DNA of 64,000 nt from Dromiciops gliroides (GCF_019393635.1 NC_057861.1:76267327-76331326); one strand, 5' to 3'; counted from the stretch's first letter, positions 23,466 to 34,247 are shown. Made by a program: numbers and translations. Notes: generated by a model not told the origin, from the letters alone.

Positions 23466-23660
23466 GATATATTGAGTGCCCTCCACGGGCAAGATCTAGG
23501 AATACAAAGAAATGTGAGACATGCTGTGTTTCTTTCACAACATGACTAAATCAAATTGCTTACTGTCTCGGATAGGGGAGGTTAGAGAGGGAATAAGAAA
23601 ATTTGGAACTCAAAAATTTTAAGAGAATGTTAAAAATTGTCTTTACATGTAATCAGGGAA

Positions 23661-23788
23661 GGGCAGCTAGGTGGTGCAGTGGATAGAGCACCGGCTCCAG
23701 ATTCAGGAGGACCTGAGTTCAAATTTGTCCTCAGACACTTCACACTTACTAGCTGTGTGACCCTAGGCAAGTCACTTAACCCCAATTG

Positions 23789-23839
<51 letters not shown>
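23661..23839 (+). mobile_element. WSINE1-like SINE with CA-repeat tail
   Basis: Plus copy whose A tail is replaced by (CA)n at about 23791-23839. Duplication CATGTAATCAGGGA / CATGTAATCGGGAA. Confidence 0.9.
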
Positions 23840-23841
<2 letters not shown>

Positions 23842-23896
23842 TTTTAAATACATGTAATCGGGAAAAAATTTAATGTTATTTTTTTAAAAGGCATAT

Positions 23897-24063
23897 GGGG
23901 GCAGCTAGGTGGTACAGTGGATAAACCACTGACCCTGGATTCAGGAGAAGCTGAGTTCAAATCCAGTCTCAGACACTTGACACTTACTAGCTGTGTGACC
24001 CTGGGCAAGTCACTTAACCTTCATTACCTCGCCAAAAAAAAATTAATAATAATAATTAATTAA
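23897..24063 (+). mobile_element. WSINE1-like SINE
   Basis: Plus copy with AAT-rich tail. Duplication TTAAAAGGCATATG. Confidence 0.92.
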
Positions 24064-24527
24064 TTTAAAAGGCATATGAGACATGGGCTTCTATCTTATC
24101 ATATTTTATTATCATTCCACCCCTCCCTCTGCCATGCAAACTCTAACCCTGTTCATTGTCTTCACCCTGACCTCCAATCCCCCCAACTCTCATTTCTCTC
24201 CCAGCCCTTCACCTCTGCCCAGACTACATTCTCCTCCCTTCCCCATCTTGAGTCCCTTGCTCTCACTCTATTGCCAGTCTTGCCCTGCTAAGCCATGGCT
24301 TTGTATTACTCCCATCATATTGCAGCCTTAACTCGTGTGCTACCGACTGGACCTAGAGAAAATCGAGAGTCTTGTCTTGGGTCACTACAAATATATGTTA
24401 CACCATCTCAACTGGACCATCACTGTAACAGGGTAATCCTTGTATACCTCTTTAATTGATTCACTATCTTAGTGACCACAGAAGCTTTTCCAAATCTTTT
24501 CATCCCTTCTCAAAACTCCTCTAGCTT

Positions 24528-24688
24528 GGGACAGCCAGATGGCGCAGTGGATAGAGTACCAGCCCTGGAGTCAAGAGGAGCTGAGTTCAAATCTGGCCTT
24601 AGACACTTAACACTTACTAGCTGTGTGACCCTGGGCAAGTCACTTAACCCCAACTGCCTCACTAAAAAACAAAAACAAAAACAAAAAA
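24528..24688 (+). mobile_element. WSINE1-like SINE in L2-type LINE
   Basis: Full-length plus copy. Duplication CTCCTCTAGCT. Confidence 0.92.
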
Positions 24689-25284
24689 CCTCCTCTAGCT
24701 CTCTTTCCCCTCACCCTCTTGGCTGAGAACCTTGCCTCGAATTTCACTGAAAAAATGGAGACCCTTCATTGAGAGCTCTCTCTTCTATGCTCATCATCTC
24801 ACCTCACTCAAATGCCTTCTGCCACTGTCTCTTCTTTCGCTAGTCTCAGAGGAAGAGGTGGCCCATCTCCTTGCAAATCCCAACCCCTCTACATGCACAA
24901 GAAAACTTTCTTTGCCAGCATATTGCCCCTTCTGTTAGTAGCACTCTCACTAATTTTCAGACTCTCCCTATCTGTTTGTTGACTATTTTCCTGCTGCCTA
25001 TGACCCTCCCCATTCTCAAAAGACCCTGGTCTGACCATTCCCTGTAAATGTCAGACTGTATCTTCTCCCTTGTAGCTAAATTTGAGAAGGCCAACTACAA
25101 TCTGCCTCTATTTCCTTTCCTCTCATTCTTTCTTCAGTCTAGCTTGTGACCTCATCATTCCAATGAAACTGCTCTTTCCAAGGTTACTAATATGATCTCT
25201 TAGTTGCCAAATCCAATGACCTTTTCACAATCTTCATTCTTCTTGACCTCTCTATAGCCTTTAACACTGCTAAGCACCCTATTC

Positions 25285-25430
25285 TTTTTTTTTAAGTAAG
25301 GCAATTGGGGTTAAGTGACTTTCCCAGGGTCACACAGCTAGTAAGTGTCAAGTGTCTGAGGCCAGATTTGAACTCAGGTCCTCCTGAATCCAGGGCCGGT
25401 GCTCTATCCACTGGGCCACCTAGCTGCCCC
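25285..25430 (-). mobile_element. WSINE1-like SINE in L2-type LINE
   Basis: Full-length minus copy. Duplication CACCCTATTCTT. Confidence 0.92.
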
Positions 25431-26130
25431 ACCCTATTCTTCTTGACACTCTCTTCTCTGTAGGTTTTCAGGACACAACTCTCTTCTGGTTTTTTTCCTG
25501 TCTGACCACTCCTGAGTCTGCTTTGCTAGATCCTCATACAGGTAATGCCTGCAAACTATGGGTGCCTCCCTGGATTCTGTTTCTGCCCTCTTCTCATCTC
25601 CATATATTATCTCTTGTTAATCTCATCTCATCATCTCCCATGTATTCAATTATCACCTTATGCAGATGAGCCCTTTCTCTTGACCTCCAGTCCTGAATCA
25701 CTATAGTAATTAACTCCTTTGACTCTCTCTCCAGAACCAGTGTCTGTTATATTAGTGAGAGTGAAGCCAGTATGAAGCTTCTCACACCTTCTTTTTTCCC
25801 TTCTTTCTCAACTGAGGCCATCTGTTAAACACTCTCCTACTCAATTTTATGCTTCAAAATCCTCTTGATATCTCCAGGGTCATTAGGGAGAGCCCAATTT
25901 CAATGAGAGCCAGTAGATAGAAAGGAGAGCAAGAGAAGGAGATCCAGAAGGAAATGAAGTTTGTTCACTATGGAAGGGGAATTCCAGAGGGCACTGTGGA
26001 AGGGGGGGATCAGGGTTGGAGTGGAAAATGGATGCAGTAAAAATAAGGAAGGTGGGGGAAGGAAAGGTGTGGAAACTGGAGATAATTTGTTCCTATGTGG
26101 AAAGTGACTGAGTACAAGATGGATAGGAGA

Positions 26131-26291
26131 GGAGGCAGCTAGGTGGCACAGTGGATAAAGCACCAGTCCTGGATTCAGGAGGACCTGAGTTCAAATCCAC
26201 CCTCAGACACTTGAAACTAGCTGTGTGACCCTGGGCAAGTCACTTAACCCTCATTGCCCTGCAAACAAACAAACAAACAAACAAAAAACCT
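26131..26291 (+). mobile_element. WSINE1-like SINE
   Basis: Plus copy with (CAAA)n-type tail. Duplication CAAGATGGATAGGAGA. Confidence 0.92.
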
Positions 26292-26395
26292 CAAGATGGA
26301 TAGGAGAGAAATAGGTGTTGAGAGATTGTTAGCCACAGCAGTAAGAGTGGGTAGCAGATGAATAATAATATTCACAGTTTCAAAGTGGTGCTATA

Positions 26396-26608
26396 CAGGG
26401 TGGGCCAAAAGTCAAAAGTCATGAAAAGGTTTCAATATTTAATAACTCCTTTATTTTTTGTTTTTGATTTATAATACCATAGCATCATAGACTGTACATA
26501 TAGGAAATAAGTATGTATACACACACATAAAGAGAATAAATAAAGAAAAAATAATTTTCAAAAAGTTATTAAAACATCAGACACCTTCATGACTTTTGGA
26601 TCATCCTA
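26396..26608. mobile_element. Mariner-type MITE
   Basis: The 213-base element has imperfect terminal inverted repeats (CAGGGTGGGCCAAAAGTC on the left; TAGGATGATCCAAAAGTC on the reverse strand at the right) and TA at each flank. The GGNCCAAAAGTC-like terminus and TA target fit a mariner. There is no transposase frame. Confidence 0.75.
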
Positions 26609-27361
26609 TATAAATACTGATGATTTATGTTGGCTTATTTTATATCCTGCAACTTTGCTAAAATTGTTCATTATTTCAAGTAGTTTTTTAGTTGATTGTC
26701 TAGGATTCTCTAGTATACCATCATATCATCTTCAAAGAGTGATACTTTTGTTTCCTCGATGCCTATTCTAATTCCTTCAATTTCTTTTTCTTCTCATTGC
26801 TAAAGCTAACATTTCTAGTACAATAATTGCATAATGCTGGTAATAATAAGCATCCTTGCTTCACTCCTGATCTTACTGGGAACACTTCCAACTTATTCCC
26901 ATTATAAATAACTCATGCTGATAGTTTTAGGTAGATATTACTTATCATTTTAAGGAAAGCTCCATTTATTCCTATGTTCTGTAGTGTTTTTAATAGGAAT
27001 GGGTGTTGTATTTTGTCAAAAGTTTTTTTCATAATCTATTGAGATGATCATGATTTCTATTGGTTTTGTTATTTATGTGTCCAAACCTTCAGTCCTGATA
27101 TAAATCCCACCTGTTCATAGTGTACGATGCCTGTGATGTGTTGTTATAATCTCCTTTCTAATGTTTTATTTAAAATTTCTGAATCAATATTCATTTGGGA
27201 AACTGGTCTACAGTTTTCTTTCTCTGTTGTAGCTCTTTCTGGTTTAAGCATTAGCATCATATTTGTGTCATAAAAAGAATTTGGTAGGAATCTTCTTTCA
27301 CTTATTTTCCCAAATATTTTATATAGTATTGGAATGAATTGTTCTTTAAATGTTTGGTAGA

Positions 27362-27516
27362 GGGGCAGCTAGGCAATGCAGTGGATAGAGCACTGGCCCT
27401 GGATTCAGGAGGACCTGAGTTCAAATCCAGACCTCAGACACTTGACACTTACTAGCTGTGTGACCCTGGGCAAGTCACTTAATCCTCATTGCCCCACCAA
27501 AAAAAAAAAAAAAAAA
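27362..27516 (+). mobile_element. WSINE1-like SINE in L1
   Basis: Full-length plus copy with TATGGTAG/TTTGGTAG flanks. Confidence 0.9.
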
Positions 27517-28004
27517 GTATGGTAGAATTTACTTCTGAACCCATTTAGTTCTGGGGATTTTTTCTTAGGCAGTTCATTGATGGCTAATTTAATTGCTTTT
27601 TCTAAGATGGGGTTATTTAGGTATTCTGTTTCGTCTTCTGTTAATCTAAGCAATTTATATTTCTATAAATATTCATCACTTTTGCTCAGATTGTCAGGTT
27701 TAATGGTATATTATTGGGCAAAATATTTCCTAATGATTGTTTTAATTTCCTCTTCATTGGTAGTGAATTCTCCCTTATCACTTTTGATATTGGTACTTTG
27801 ATTTTCTTTTTTAAAAACCAAATTATCCCATGATTGATCTATCTAATTGGTTTTTTTCTCATAAAACCAGCTCCTAGTTTTATTTATTAGTTCAATAATT
27901 TTCTTAATTTAAATTTTCTTAATTTTGCCTTTGGTTTTCGGGATTTCCAATTTGGTGTTCAGTTGGGGGGTTTTAATTTGTTTTTTTTTTAATTGCATGC
28001 CCAA

Positions 28005-28156
28005 GGGGCAGCTAGGTAGTACAGTGGATAAAGCACAGGAGGACATGAGTTCAAATCCAGCCTCAGACACTTGACACTAGCTGTGTGACCCTGAACAAGT
28101 CACTTAACCCTCATTGCCCCACAAAAAAACCAAAAACCCAAACCAAAAAAAAAAAA
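28005..28156 (+). mobile_element. WSINE1-like SINE in L1, internal deletion
   Basis: Plus copy missing about 15 bases after AAAGCAC. Duplication AATTGCATGCCCA. Confidence 0.88.
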
Positions 28157-28290
28157 TTGCATGCCCAATTCATTGATCTGTTCTTTCTATATTTTGTTGA
28201 TGTAAGAATTTAGAGAAATAAAATTTCCCTTAAATACTGCTTTGACTCCTATAAATTTCAGTATGTTATCTCATTGTTGTCATTCTCTTT

Positions 28291-28447
28291 TTTTTTTTTT
28301 TTTTTTTTTTTTGCGGGGCAATGGGGGTTAAGTGACTTGCCCAGGGTCACACAGCTGGTAAGTGTCAAGTGTCTGAGGCCAGATTTGAACTCAGGTACTC
28401 CTGAATCCAGGGCTGGTGCTTTATCCACTGTGCCACCTAGCTGACCC
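28291..28447 (-). mobile_element. WSINE1-like SINE in L1
   Basis: Full-length minus copy with poly-T over 20. Duplication TTGTCATTCTCTTTT. Confidence 0.92.
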
Positions 28448-28716
28448 TTGTCATTCTCTTTTATGAAATTGTTTCTATGATTTGTTCTTTGATCCACTTA
28501 TTCTTTAGGATTAGATTATTTAGTTTCCAATTAATTTTTTTCAAAGTTTTCACAAGTGTTTAATTTCTGAATTCAGTCTTATGATCACATCATTTAGCAG
28601 ATGTCCTAATGTTACATCGTTACAGTTGGACGTTCCAGTAAGTATTAACAGTACTATTCATATACGCAGAACATGTCTGCAATCTTTAAATTCAATAGGC
28701 CTTAAAAGCGAATCCT

Positions 28717-28863
28717 GGGGCAGCTAGATGGCACAGTGGATAAAGCACCTGTCCTGGAGTCAGGAGGACCTGAGTTCAAATATGAACTCAGATACTTAAC
28801 ACTTACTGGCTGTATGACCTTGAGCAAGTCACTTAACCCCAAATGCCTCACCAAAAAAAAAAA
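28717..28863 (+). mobile_element. WSINE1-like SINE in cytochrome c retrocopy 3' UTR
   Basis: Full-length plus copy. GCGAATCCT/GTGAATCCT flanks. It postdates the retrocopy. Confidence 0.9.
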
Positions 28864-29585
28864 GTGAATCCTAAGGTTAGGCTGAGCTTCAAAGAGGTAT
28901 GTTTGAAGAAGTTCAACAGAAGGTCCTACCTCTAGCTGAACTCATCTGTGCCTCTTCACAGTCCCATTGTGTGATGGGATGTTCATTACTCAAGACCATT
29001 ATACAATAAAGTACTCTGAAGCCTTTCAGCAATCTGAAGGCAGAATTCAAGTCAAATCTTTGTCACCAGACTGTTTATGCATGGAAAATTAAGGAATTTA
29101 AGTTGGAAATGCTTGGGCTTGTTTTGATTCAGTAGACCTTGCCTTTGGACAGGTTGGAGCACTTTTTCCAAAGGATAATCCCCCCTCCCCAAACATATTA
29201 CAGGTAAAAGCCATATGAAACAATTAAGCAGGCTTTCCCCACTGTTTAGTAAGAAGAAGCCAGATTCAATTAAAATTTTGCAAGACAGAGGTGGAGCCCA
29301 TTGCCCTTAATTTTAAAAAAAGTTGCCTAATCAAATCTTTTTAAAAGAAAAGCATGATAGGTTGGTTGTGACAGAAAACAATCATTCTCATTTAGACACA
29401 AGTCTACCTAATCTACATAATTCCTTTATTAGGACTGCTGAACATTTTTAAACAGCCATTCATGATCAAAATTCTCAGGTTAATGAAACCAAATTAAATA
29501 GGGTTGTTATGGTACCTGTAAAAAAAGGAAAGAAATCTCATCAGCAGGGACTTCCATTTAGAATAAATAAGGCAGCAGACAAGGG

Positions 29586-29889
29586 TTATTCATTAATGGC
29601 CTGCTTAAGGTAGGCTATCAAGTCGCTCTCTGACTTCTTCATGCCGGCAAAGATCATCTTCGTCCTGAGGATGTACTTCTTGGGGTTTTCCAGGTATTCC
29701 ATCAGCGTATCATCATTCCAGGTGATGCTTTTGTTCTTGTTGGCGTCAGAAGCCCAGAGCCTGGCTGGTCTTGCTGTGGAAGAGCCCGCTCAGGTTGGGG
29801 CCGGTCTTGTGGTTGCCCTCCTTCTCCACGGTGTGGCACTGGGCACACTTCTCCACGAAGATCTTCTTGCCCTTCTCAAAGTCCCCCAT
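29586..29889 (-). pseudogene. CYCS: Cytochrome c processed pseudogene (CDS-derived part)
   Basis: The minus strand reads [20 protein letters not shown] (heme-binding CxxCH intact), then [17 protein letters not shown] and GF. A deletion of about 8 bases relative to the usual GFSYTDAN shifts the frame, after which [20 protein letters not shown] and [20 protein letters not shown] follow, ending [10 protein letters not shown] and a stop. Two further codons are missing near KKSES. The 304 bases compare with 318 for an intact CDS, which fits an 8-base and a 6-base loss. There are no introns, so this is a retrocopy, and the frameshift makes it non-coding for holocytochrome c. The source is somatic CYCS rather than the testis form, judging by the NE end. 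Confidence 0.95.
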
Positions 29890-30364
29890 GGTCAAGTCAT
29901 GCTTGCTCACTCTCCGCCTCCAGCCCAACTCACATTTCTTCTGCCCCAATTAATTTTTAATCTATCTTTCCATGACTCTTTATTGAATGTAATTGTTTGC
30001 CTTATGATCTGAAAATGATGCATTTAATATTTCTGCTTTCCTACATTTGATTTTGAGGGTTTGTGCCCTAATACATGGTCAATTTTTATGTAAAGTGCCA
30101 TGTACTACTGAGAAAAAGATATATTCTTTTCTATCCCCATTCAATTTTCTCCAAAGGTCTGTCGTTTCTAACTTTTCTAAAATGCTATTCACCTCCTTAA
30201 CTTCTTTATTGCTTATTTTATCGTTGGATTTTTCTTGTTCTAAGAGAGGAAAGTTGAGGTCCCTCACTAGCATAGTTTTACTATTTCCTCCTGTAACTCA
30301 TTTAACTTCTTTAAGAATTTGGATGCTAAAAAATAAAAATTAAAAAAAAGAGAATTTGGATGCT

Positions 30365-30509
30365 GGGGGCGGCTAGGTGGCACAGTGGATAAAGCACCAG
30401 CCCTGGATTCAGGAGTACCTGAGTTCAAATCCGGCCTCAGACACTTGACACTTACTAGCTGTGTGACCCTGGGCAAGTCTCTTAACCCCCATTGCCCGAA
30501 AAAAAAAAA
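30365..30509 (+). mobile_element. WSINE1-like SINE in L1
   Basis: Full-length plus copy. Duplication AATTTGGATGCT. Confidence 0.92.
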
Positions 30510-32639
30510 TAATTTGGATGCTATACCACTTGGTGCATATACATTTGGTATTGATATTACTTCACTGTCTATGGTACCTTTTAGCAACATGTAGTTTCCT
30601 TCCTTATCTCTTTTAATGTCTGAGATTATGATTGATACCCCTGCTTTTTTTTTTTTACTTAAGCTGAAGCATAATGGATTCTGCTCCAGCCCCTTACCTT
30701 TACTCTGTGTCTTTCTGCTTTGAGTGTGTTTCTTATAAACAACATATTGTGGTATTCTAGGTTTTAATCCATTCTGCTATCTGCTTCCATTTTATGGGAG
30801 AGTTCATCCCATTCATATTCTCAGTTATGATTACTAACTATCCATTTCTCTCCATCCTATTTTTCCTCCTATTTGTCCTTCTCTCTCACACATATATCCT
30901 TTCCCCTCTCACCAGTGTTTTGCTTCTGACCATGTCTTAATATTTCTTGTTTATAAAGTCATTGGGTTGTTTGTTTGTTTTTAATCTATTTCCAGGGAGT
31001 TTGTTACTTGGTTAAGATTTTGTACTTCTTTTACTAAGCTACTTATTAGCCTTCCAGTTCTTTCCTCTAGAGAAAGGGTTGACAAACTATTGGCTTCAGA
31101 GTTTTAGAGCTCTCATTTCAGCCACTAACGAATCCCCTAATTTACAAATTAAATTTATAATTATGTAAAATATTATAATTAATCCCAGCCCAATAGAAAT
31201 ATGCAGTGCAAATATAAATAATGCAACTTCTTCATGGGATTCATTATTGGGACTTAGCTTAATATTCTTTTTTGCTTCATTTCATGTCTTCCAGGAATTC
31301 CAACTGATCCTAGGACAAGTCCAACAGGGCTTGTTAATATGAGGCTTTGTCCATTATTGCCATGTTATTTCTCTCTTCTGGACATCTCTGAATTGGTTTA
31401 AAAAATCTTTATCATTGATGTCTTCTATTTATTTATATATCCAACTTTACTTTTCTAATTTGGGCTTTTTGTCAAGGCCAAACTCTGACTTCACTTCATG
31501 ATGGGCAGCTCCTGTTTGGTCTCAATTTGTATTGTCCAAGGTCTTGCTGCCAGCTTTCCCTTCTACTGATATCTGCTTTGTACAAAGTGCTACTAGGTAC
31601 CAGGCTTACCTTTATCCTGCAGTTATAGAGTACTGAGCTTTCCGAGGCCTTTGGGGGCAAGGCAGCATATGTCAGCTTGCTGCAAAATTTCAGGCCCACT
31701 AAGCAAAAGTTCTTAACCTTTTACAGTCTGTTGAAGCCTATGGGCCCCTTTTCCAAGGGGTCCATCATGTTTTTTAAGTACATATAATAAAATACATAGA
31801 GCTACAAAGGAAATCAATTATATTTAAAATAATTATTGAAATATTTTTTAAAAGAAGTTAACTGATCCTTAGTTAAAAACTGTGGCCTTAGAGCATACAG
31901 ACTGATTTCTATCCTCCCAGTAAGAGCTTTTGCATTTTGTTCCTATTTTGAGCCAATTGCTTTGCCTTGGGGTCACTTTGCTAAATCCTGCTAGACTTCA
32001 TCCTCTCCCCTTCTTAGGTATGCTTGAGCACCCTGGGACTTTCTGGCTAGAGCATTGTGAAAGTCTGGGAGCTGGAAAAGCTCCAAGTGATGCATATTCC
32101 TTACCCCAGCTCCTCTGCTTAGACACCCCCACACACACCTACCACTGCTACCTCCTTAGTGCCTGAAGGCTTCTGGGTGTCCCCTTTTGCTAACCAAAGC
32201 TACATGAAGGTAGTCACTATAATTTTATCTGTATTTTTAATCATTATTTTGTCTGGAGTACTTTTATATTATTTTCTGGACTATATTATGGGAATTAGAG
32301 TGTTCTGATTCTTTTTACTTGGCCATTTTGACTAGAAGTCCAAAATTGTTCCCCAGTAGTTTCTTTTATTATATATTTGTTGTGAATTTTTCTTTTTCCT
32401 TTTTCATACTGAAAACTTGGTTTTCCTCTCATTTTTAATATCAGAATAGCTAGTGTTTTTCCATTGTTTTAGTAGTTCATAGTATTATTAACAATTTGAT
32501 TACTTTTCCCTTTAATTTTGCTAATCTCACAATATTTCTGGATTTCTATTTTGATGCCTAGTTAGGGGTGGGGTGAAGTGGGTTATTTGTTGATTTTCTA
32601 GATTTTACGTATCCATTTAATTGATCTGTTCTCCATTTC

Positions 32640-32788
32640 TTTTTTTTTTTTAAGTGAGGCAATTGGGGTTAAGTGATTTGCCCAGGGTCACACGGCTAGT
32701 AAGTGTTAAGTGTCTGAGGCCGGATTTGAACTCAGGTACTCCTGACTCCAGGGCCGGTGCTCTATCCACTGAGCCACCTAGCTGCCCC
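32640..32788 (-). mobile_element. WSINE1-like SINE in L1
   Basis: Full-length minus copy. CTCCATTTCTTTT / CTCTATTTCTTTT flanks. Confidence 0.92.
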
Positions 32789-32885
32789 TCTCTATTTCTT
32801 TTAATGATAAAATCTTTAGAGGAATAACTTTTCCTCTGAGGTTTGCTTTGCAGCATCTCTAAAGTTTTAGTTTTTATTGTTATTA

Positions 32886-33060
32886 TTGTTCAGTCCTTTC
32901 AGTCATGTCTGGCTCTTCTTGACCCCTTTTGGGGTTTTCTTGGCAAAGATATTGGAGGAGTTTGCTATTTTCTTTTCCAGCTTATTTTACAGATGATGAA
33001 ACTGAGGTAAAGAGGGTGAAGTGGCTTGACCAGGGTCCCACAGCTAGTAAGCGTCTGAGT
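32886..33060 (-). mobile_element. CORE/MIR-like SINE (MAR1-type)
   Basis: Minus copy: GGTTTTCTTGGCAAAGATAT, ATTTTACAGATGATGAAACT, CCCACAGCTAGTAAGCG. Truncated at the head. Last repeat before the SPATC1 exons. Confidence 0.7.
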
Positions 33061-33250
33061 CTCAAAACAAATAAACCATGTTCTTCAAAAGAGAGTATAG
33101 TTGAGCTAATCATGGGCTAAGGACAAAAGTTTGACTAATCTCTCCATAGGTGGTGGGTTAGGTAGGAGGCAACCTGTAAAATTTCATCAAAGATTCCTGC
33201 CCCTACCCAGGGATCTAAGTCCTCACTAGCGTCTTCTTGTTTCTCCCTAG

Positions 33251-33994
33251 GTGCCGCGGTATCAGCGCATGACACCGCACTGGACGAGTTGGGAATCCTA
33301 TCCTCATTGGCTGAAATTCTGAATAACACACACACCAGCCTTTCGTCCGGCCCCCTGACGAGTCCTTTGCCATGTCCCCTAAATAACACAGTACCCGGCT
33401 CCGTGGCTATTTTTCCAAACAAGCCACTTTTAAACTACATAACCAGCAACCTGAATAATGCACTGGCTGGGTCCGTACCTGTACGTCCAAATGGCTTAAT
33501 GGCGAATCCTTTGCCTTGCTCCACCGCTGCGCCTTCAAGCAACCCAACAGGCTCTGGAACTGTCCCTGTAGCGGCCTCTACTTCTGGCAACCCAGTAACA
33601 GGGCCTACGTCGGGTTCTGGTAACAGGTTGCAATCGGTCAGTCCTTCGACTGGCCCCATAAGCAGCTCTCTTACGGGCCCCAGTTCCTCAGCAGTCACCG
33701 AAGACAATCCTCTCACAGGCTCCATGACAGGCTCGATGGCTGTCCTTCCAGTCAGCACGCTGTCCGGCTCACAGCCCGGCTCACAGCCCGGCTCTATGAA
33801 TGTTCCCATGGCGGTGCCTCCAATCACTTCCTGGTCGAGCACATTAACGGGTTCTAGCAGTGGCCCTTCCGGCAGTTTGTTGCCTGCCCCTGTGGTCAAC
33901 AACATGCTACTCATTGATCCCGCTGCACGTCAAAGCTCCTCCAGCATTGCAGGCTCAGCCAACGTTCCTGCTCCCTCTGCCTCGGTCCCCAAAG
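33251..33994 (+). CDS. SPATC1: SPATC1 exon (large Ser/Thr/Pro/Gly-rich exon)
   Basis: An internal exon. The acceptor is TTCTCCCTAG just before 33251 and the donor is GTAACA at 33995. It opens with the last two bases of a split codon, encodes 247 complete codons and ends with one base of the next split codon. The frame stays open upstream of the acceptor back to about 33139 but has no ATG there, so an earlier exon must supply the start. The product begins AAVSAHDTALDELGILSSLA, a likely short helix that looks conserved in speriolins, and then becomes low complexity with recurring PLTG, SMTG and SGP units. A 12-base tandem duplication at 33766-33789 gives GSQPGSQP. The long minus-strand open frame across the exon is a compositional shadow. 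There is no sign of disruption. Confidence 0.93.
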
Positions 33995-34247
33995 GTAACA
34001 GGTGTGTGGGGGGAGTGCCAGGGAAGAGTGATGAGATTGTTGGGGGTGGGGAGGCAGGAGCTAGGAGACAAGAAGTCATGGGAATGGATTGTTTCAGCAC
34101 TGAAGTAACATGCCCTGTTTTCTGATCCCACTCCTTATTCTGACCTTATTCCTTGCCCCAATTATTATCACTGTTCTGACACTTCCCTAAATCCTACCTT
34201 CCTTTAATATTCTGCCTAACTCTATCTGCCTTCTCTGTGCTTACCAG
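33995..34247 (+). other. SPATC1: SPATC1 intron, 253 bp
   Basis: A short intron with GTAACA donor and TTACCAG acceptor, phase 1. It contains no recognisable repeat. A pyrimidine-rich stretch from about 34120 precedes the acceptor. Confidence 0.9.

Larger units (their letters stand above)
24080..25860 (+). mobile_element. L2-type LINE, sense, with two SINEs inside
   Basis: Decayed coding sequence with SEEEVAHLLANPNPSTC near 24846 and LIVAKSN-like and ILLDLSIAFN-like stretches near 25200-25270 matches L2-type RT. SINEs at 24528 and 25285 have duplications made of L2 sequence. There are many stops. Confidence 0.65.
26611..28528 (-). mobile_element. L1 ORF2, antisense, part 1
   Basis: Antisense L1 ORF2 (reverse transcriptase and downstream), including TACCATCATATCATCTTC and TATTCATTTGGGAAACTGGT. 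SINEs lie at 27362, 28005 and 28291. The element is interrupted by the cytochrome c retrocopy. Confidence 0.8.
28540..29947 (-). pseudogene. CYCS: Whole cytochrome c retrocopy with UTRs, inserted in L1
   Basis: The retrocopy includes a short 5' UTR (about 29890-29947), the CDS remnant and a 3' UTR of roughly 0.9 kb once the later SINE at 28717-28863 is subtracted. Its 3' end (low coordinates) shows ATTAAA on the minus strand at 28559-28564, about 20 bases before a short A run that reads as T on the + strand. CCAATTAATTTTT occurs at 28527-28539 and again at 29946-29958 as a target-site duplication. Antisense L1 sequence continues on both sides. These are the marks of L1-driven retroposition of a spliced mRNA. 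Confidence 0.85.
29959..32885 (-). mobile_element. L1, antisense, part 2
   Basis: Antisense L1 resumes after the retrocopy (CTTTATTGAATGTAATTG, then CATTTAATATTTCTGCTTTC) and covers the endonuclease side of ORF2. Beyond about 31000 it becomes diverged, with 5' UTR-like text near 32300. About 32340-32885 is ORF2-like again, so a second L1 copy is likely. SINEs lie at 30365 and 32640. Confidence 0.65.
1..33250 (+). other. Repeat-rich DNA upstream of the first visible SPATC1 exon, probably intron
   Basis: The first visible SPATC1 exon needs an upstream exon, and none with the expected N-terminal coiled coil was found here. The stretch is therefore probably intron 1 in large part. It consists almost wholly of LINEs, SINEs, LTRs and microsatellites, listed separately. 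Confidence 0.45.

Noticed and set aside
23314-24063. Regularly spaced similar repeats that could suggest a CRISPR-like array
   Set aside because: They are independent SINE insertions with their own target duplications and unequal spacing, in a eukaryotic genome.
29641-30012. 123-codon plus-strand frame over the cytochrome c region
   Set aside because: It is the antisense shadow of the cytochrome c retrocopy running into antisense L1.
30267-30590. Many short frames with GLSDLPRVTQLVSVKCLRPD or LDSGVPEFKSGLRHLTLTSC peptides across the window
   Set aside because: These are the two strands of the same SINE translated. The recurring peptide is not a gene family.
33435-33914. 159-codon open frame on the minus strand
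   Set aside because: It lies wholly opposite the large SPATC1 exon. GC-rich Ser/Pro/Gly codons keep the antisense frame open, and the predicted peptide has no recognisable features.
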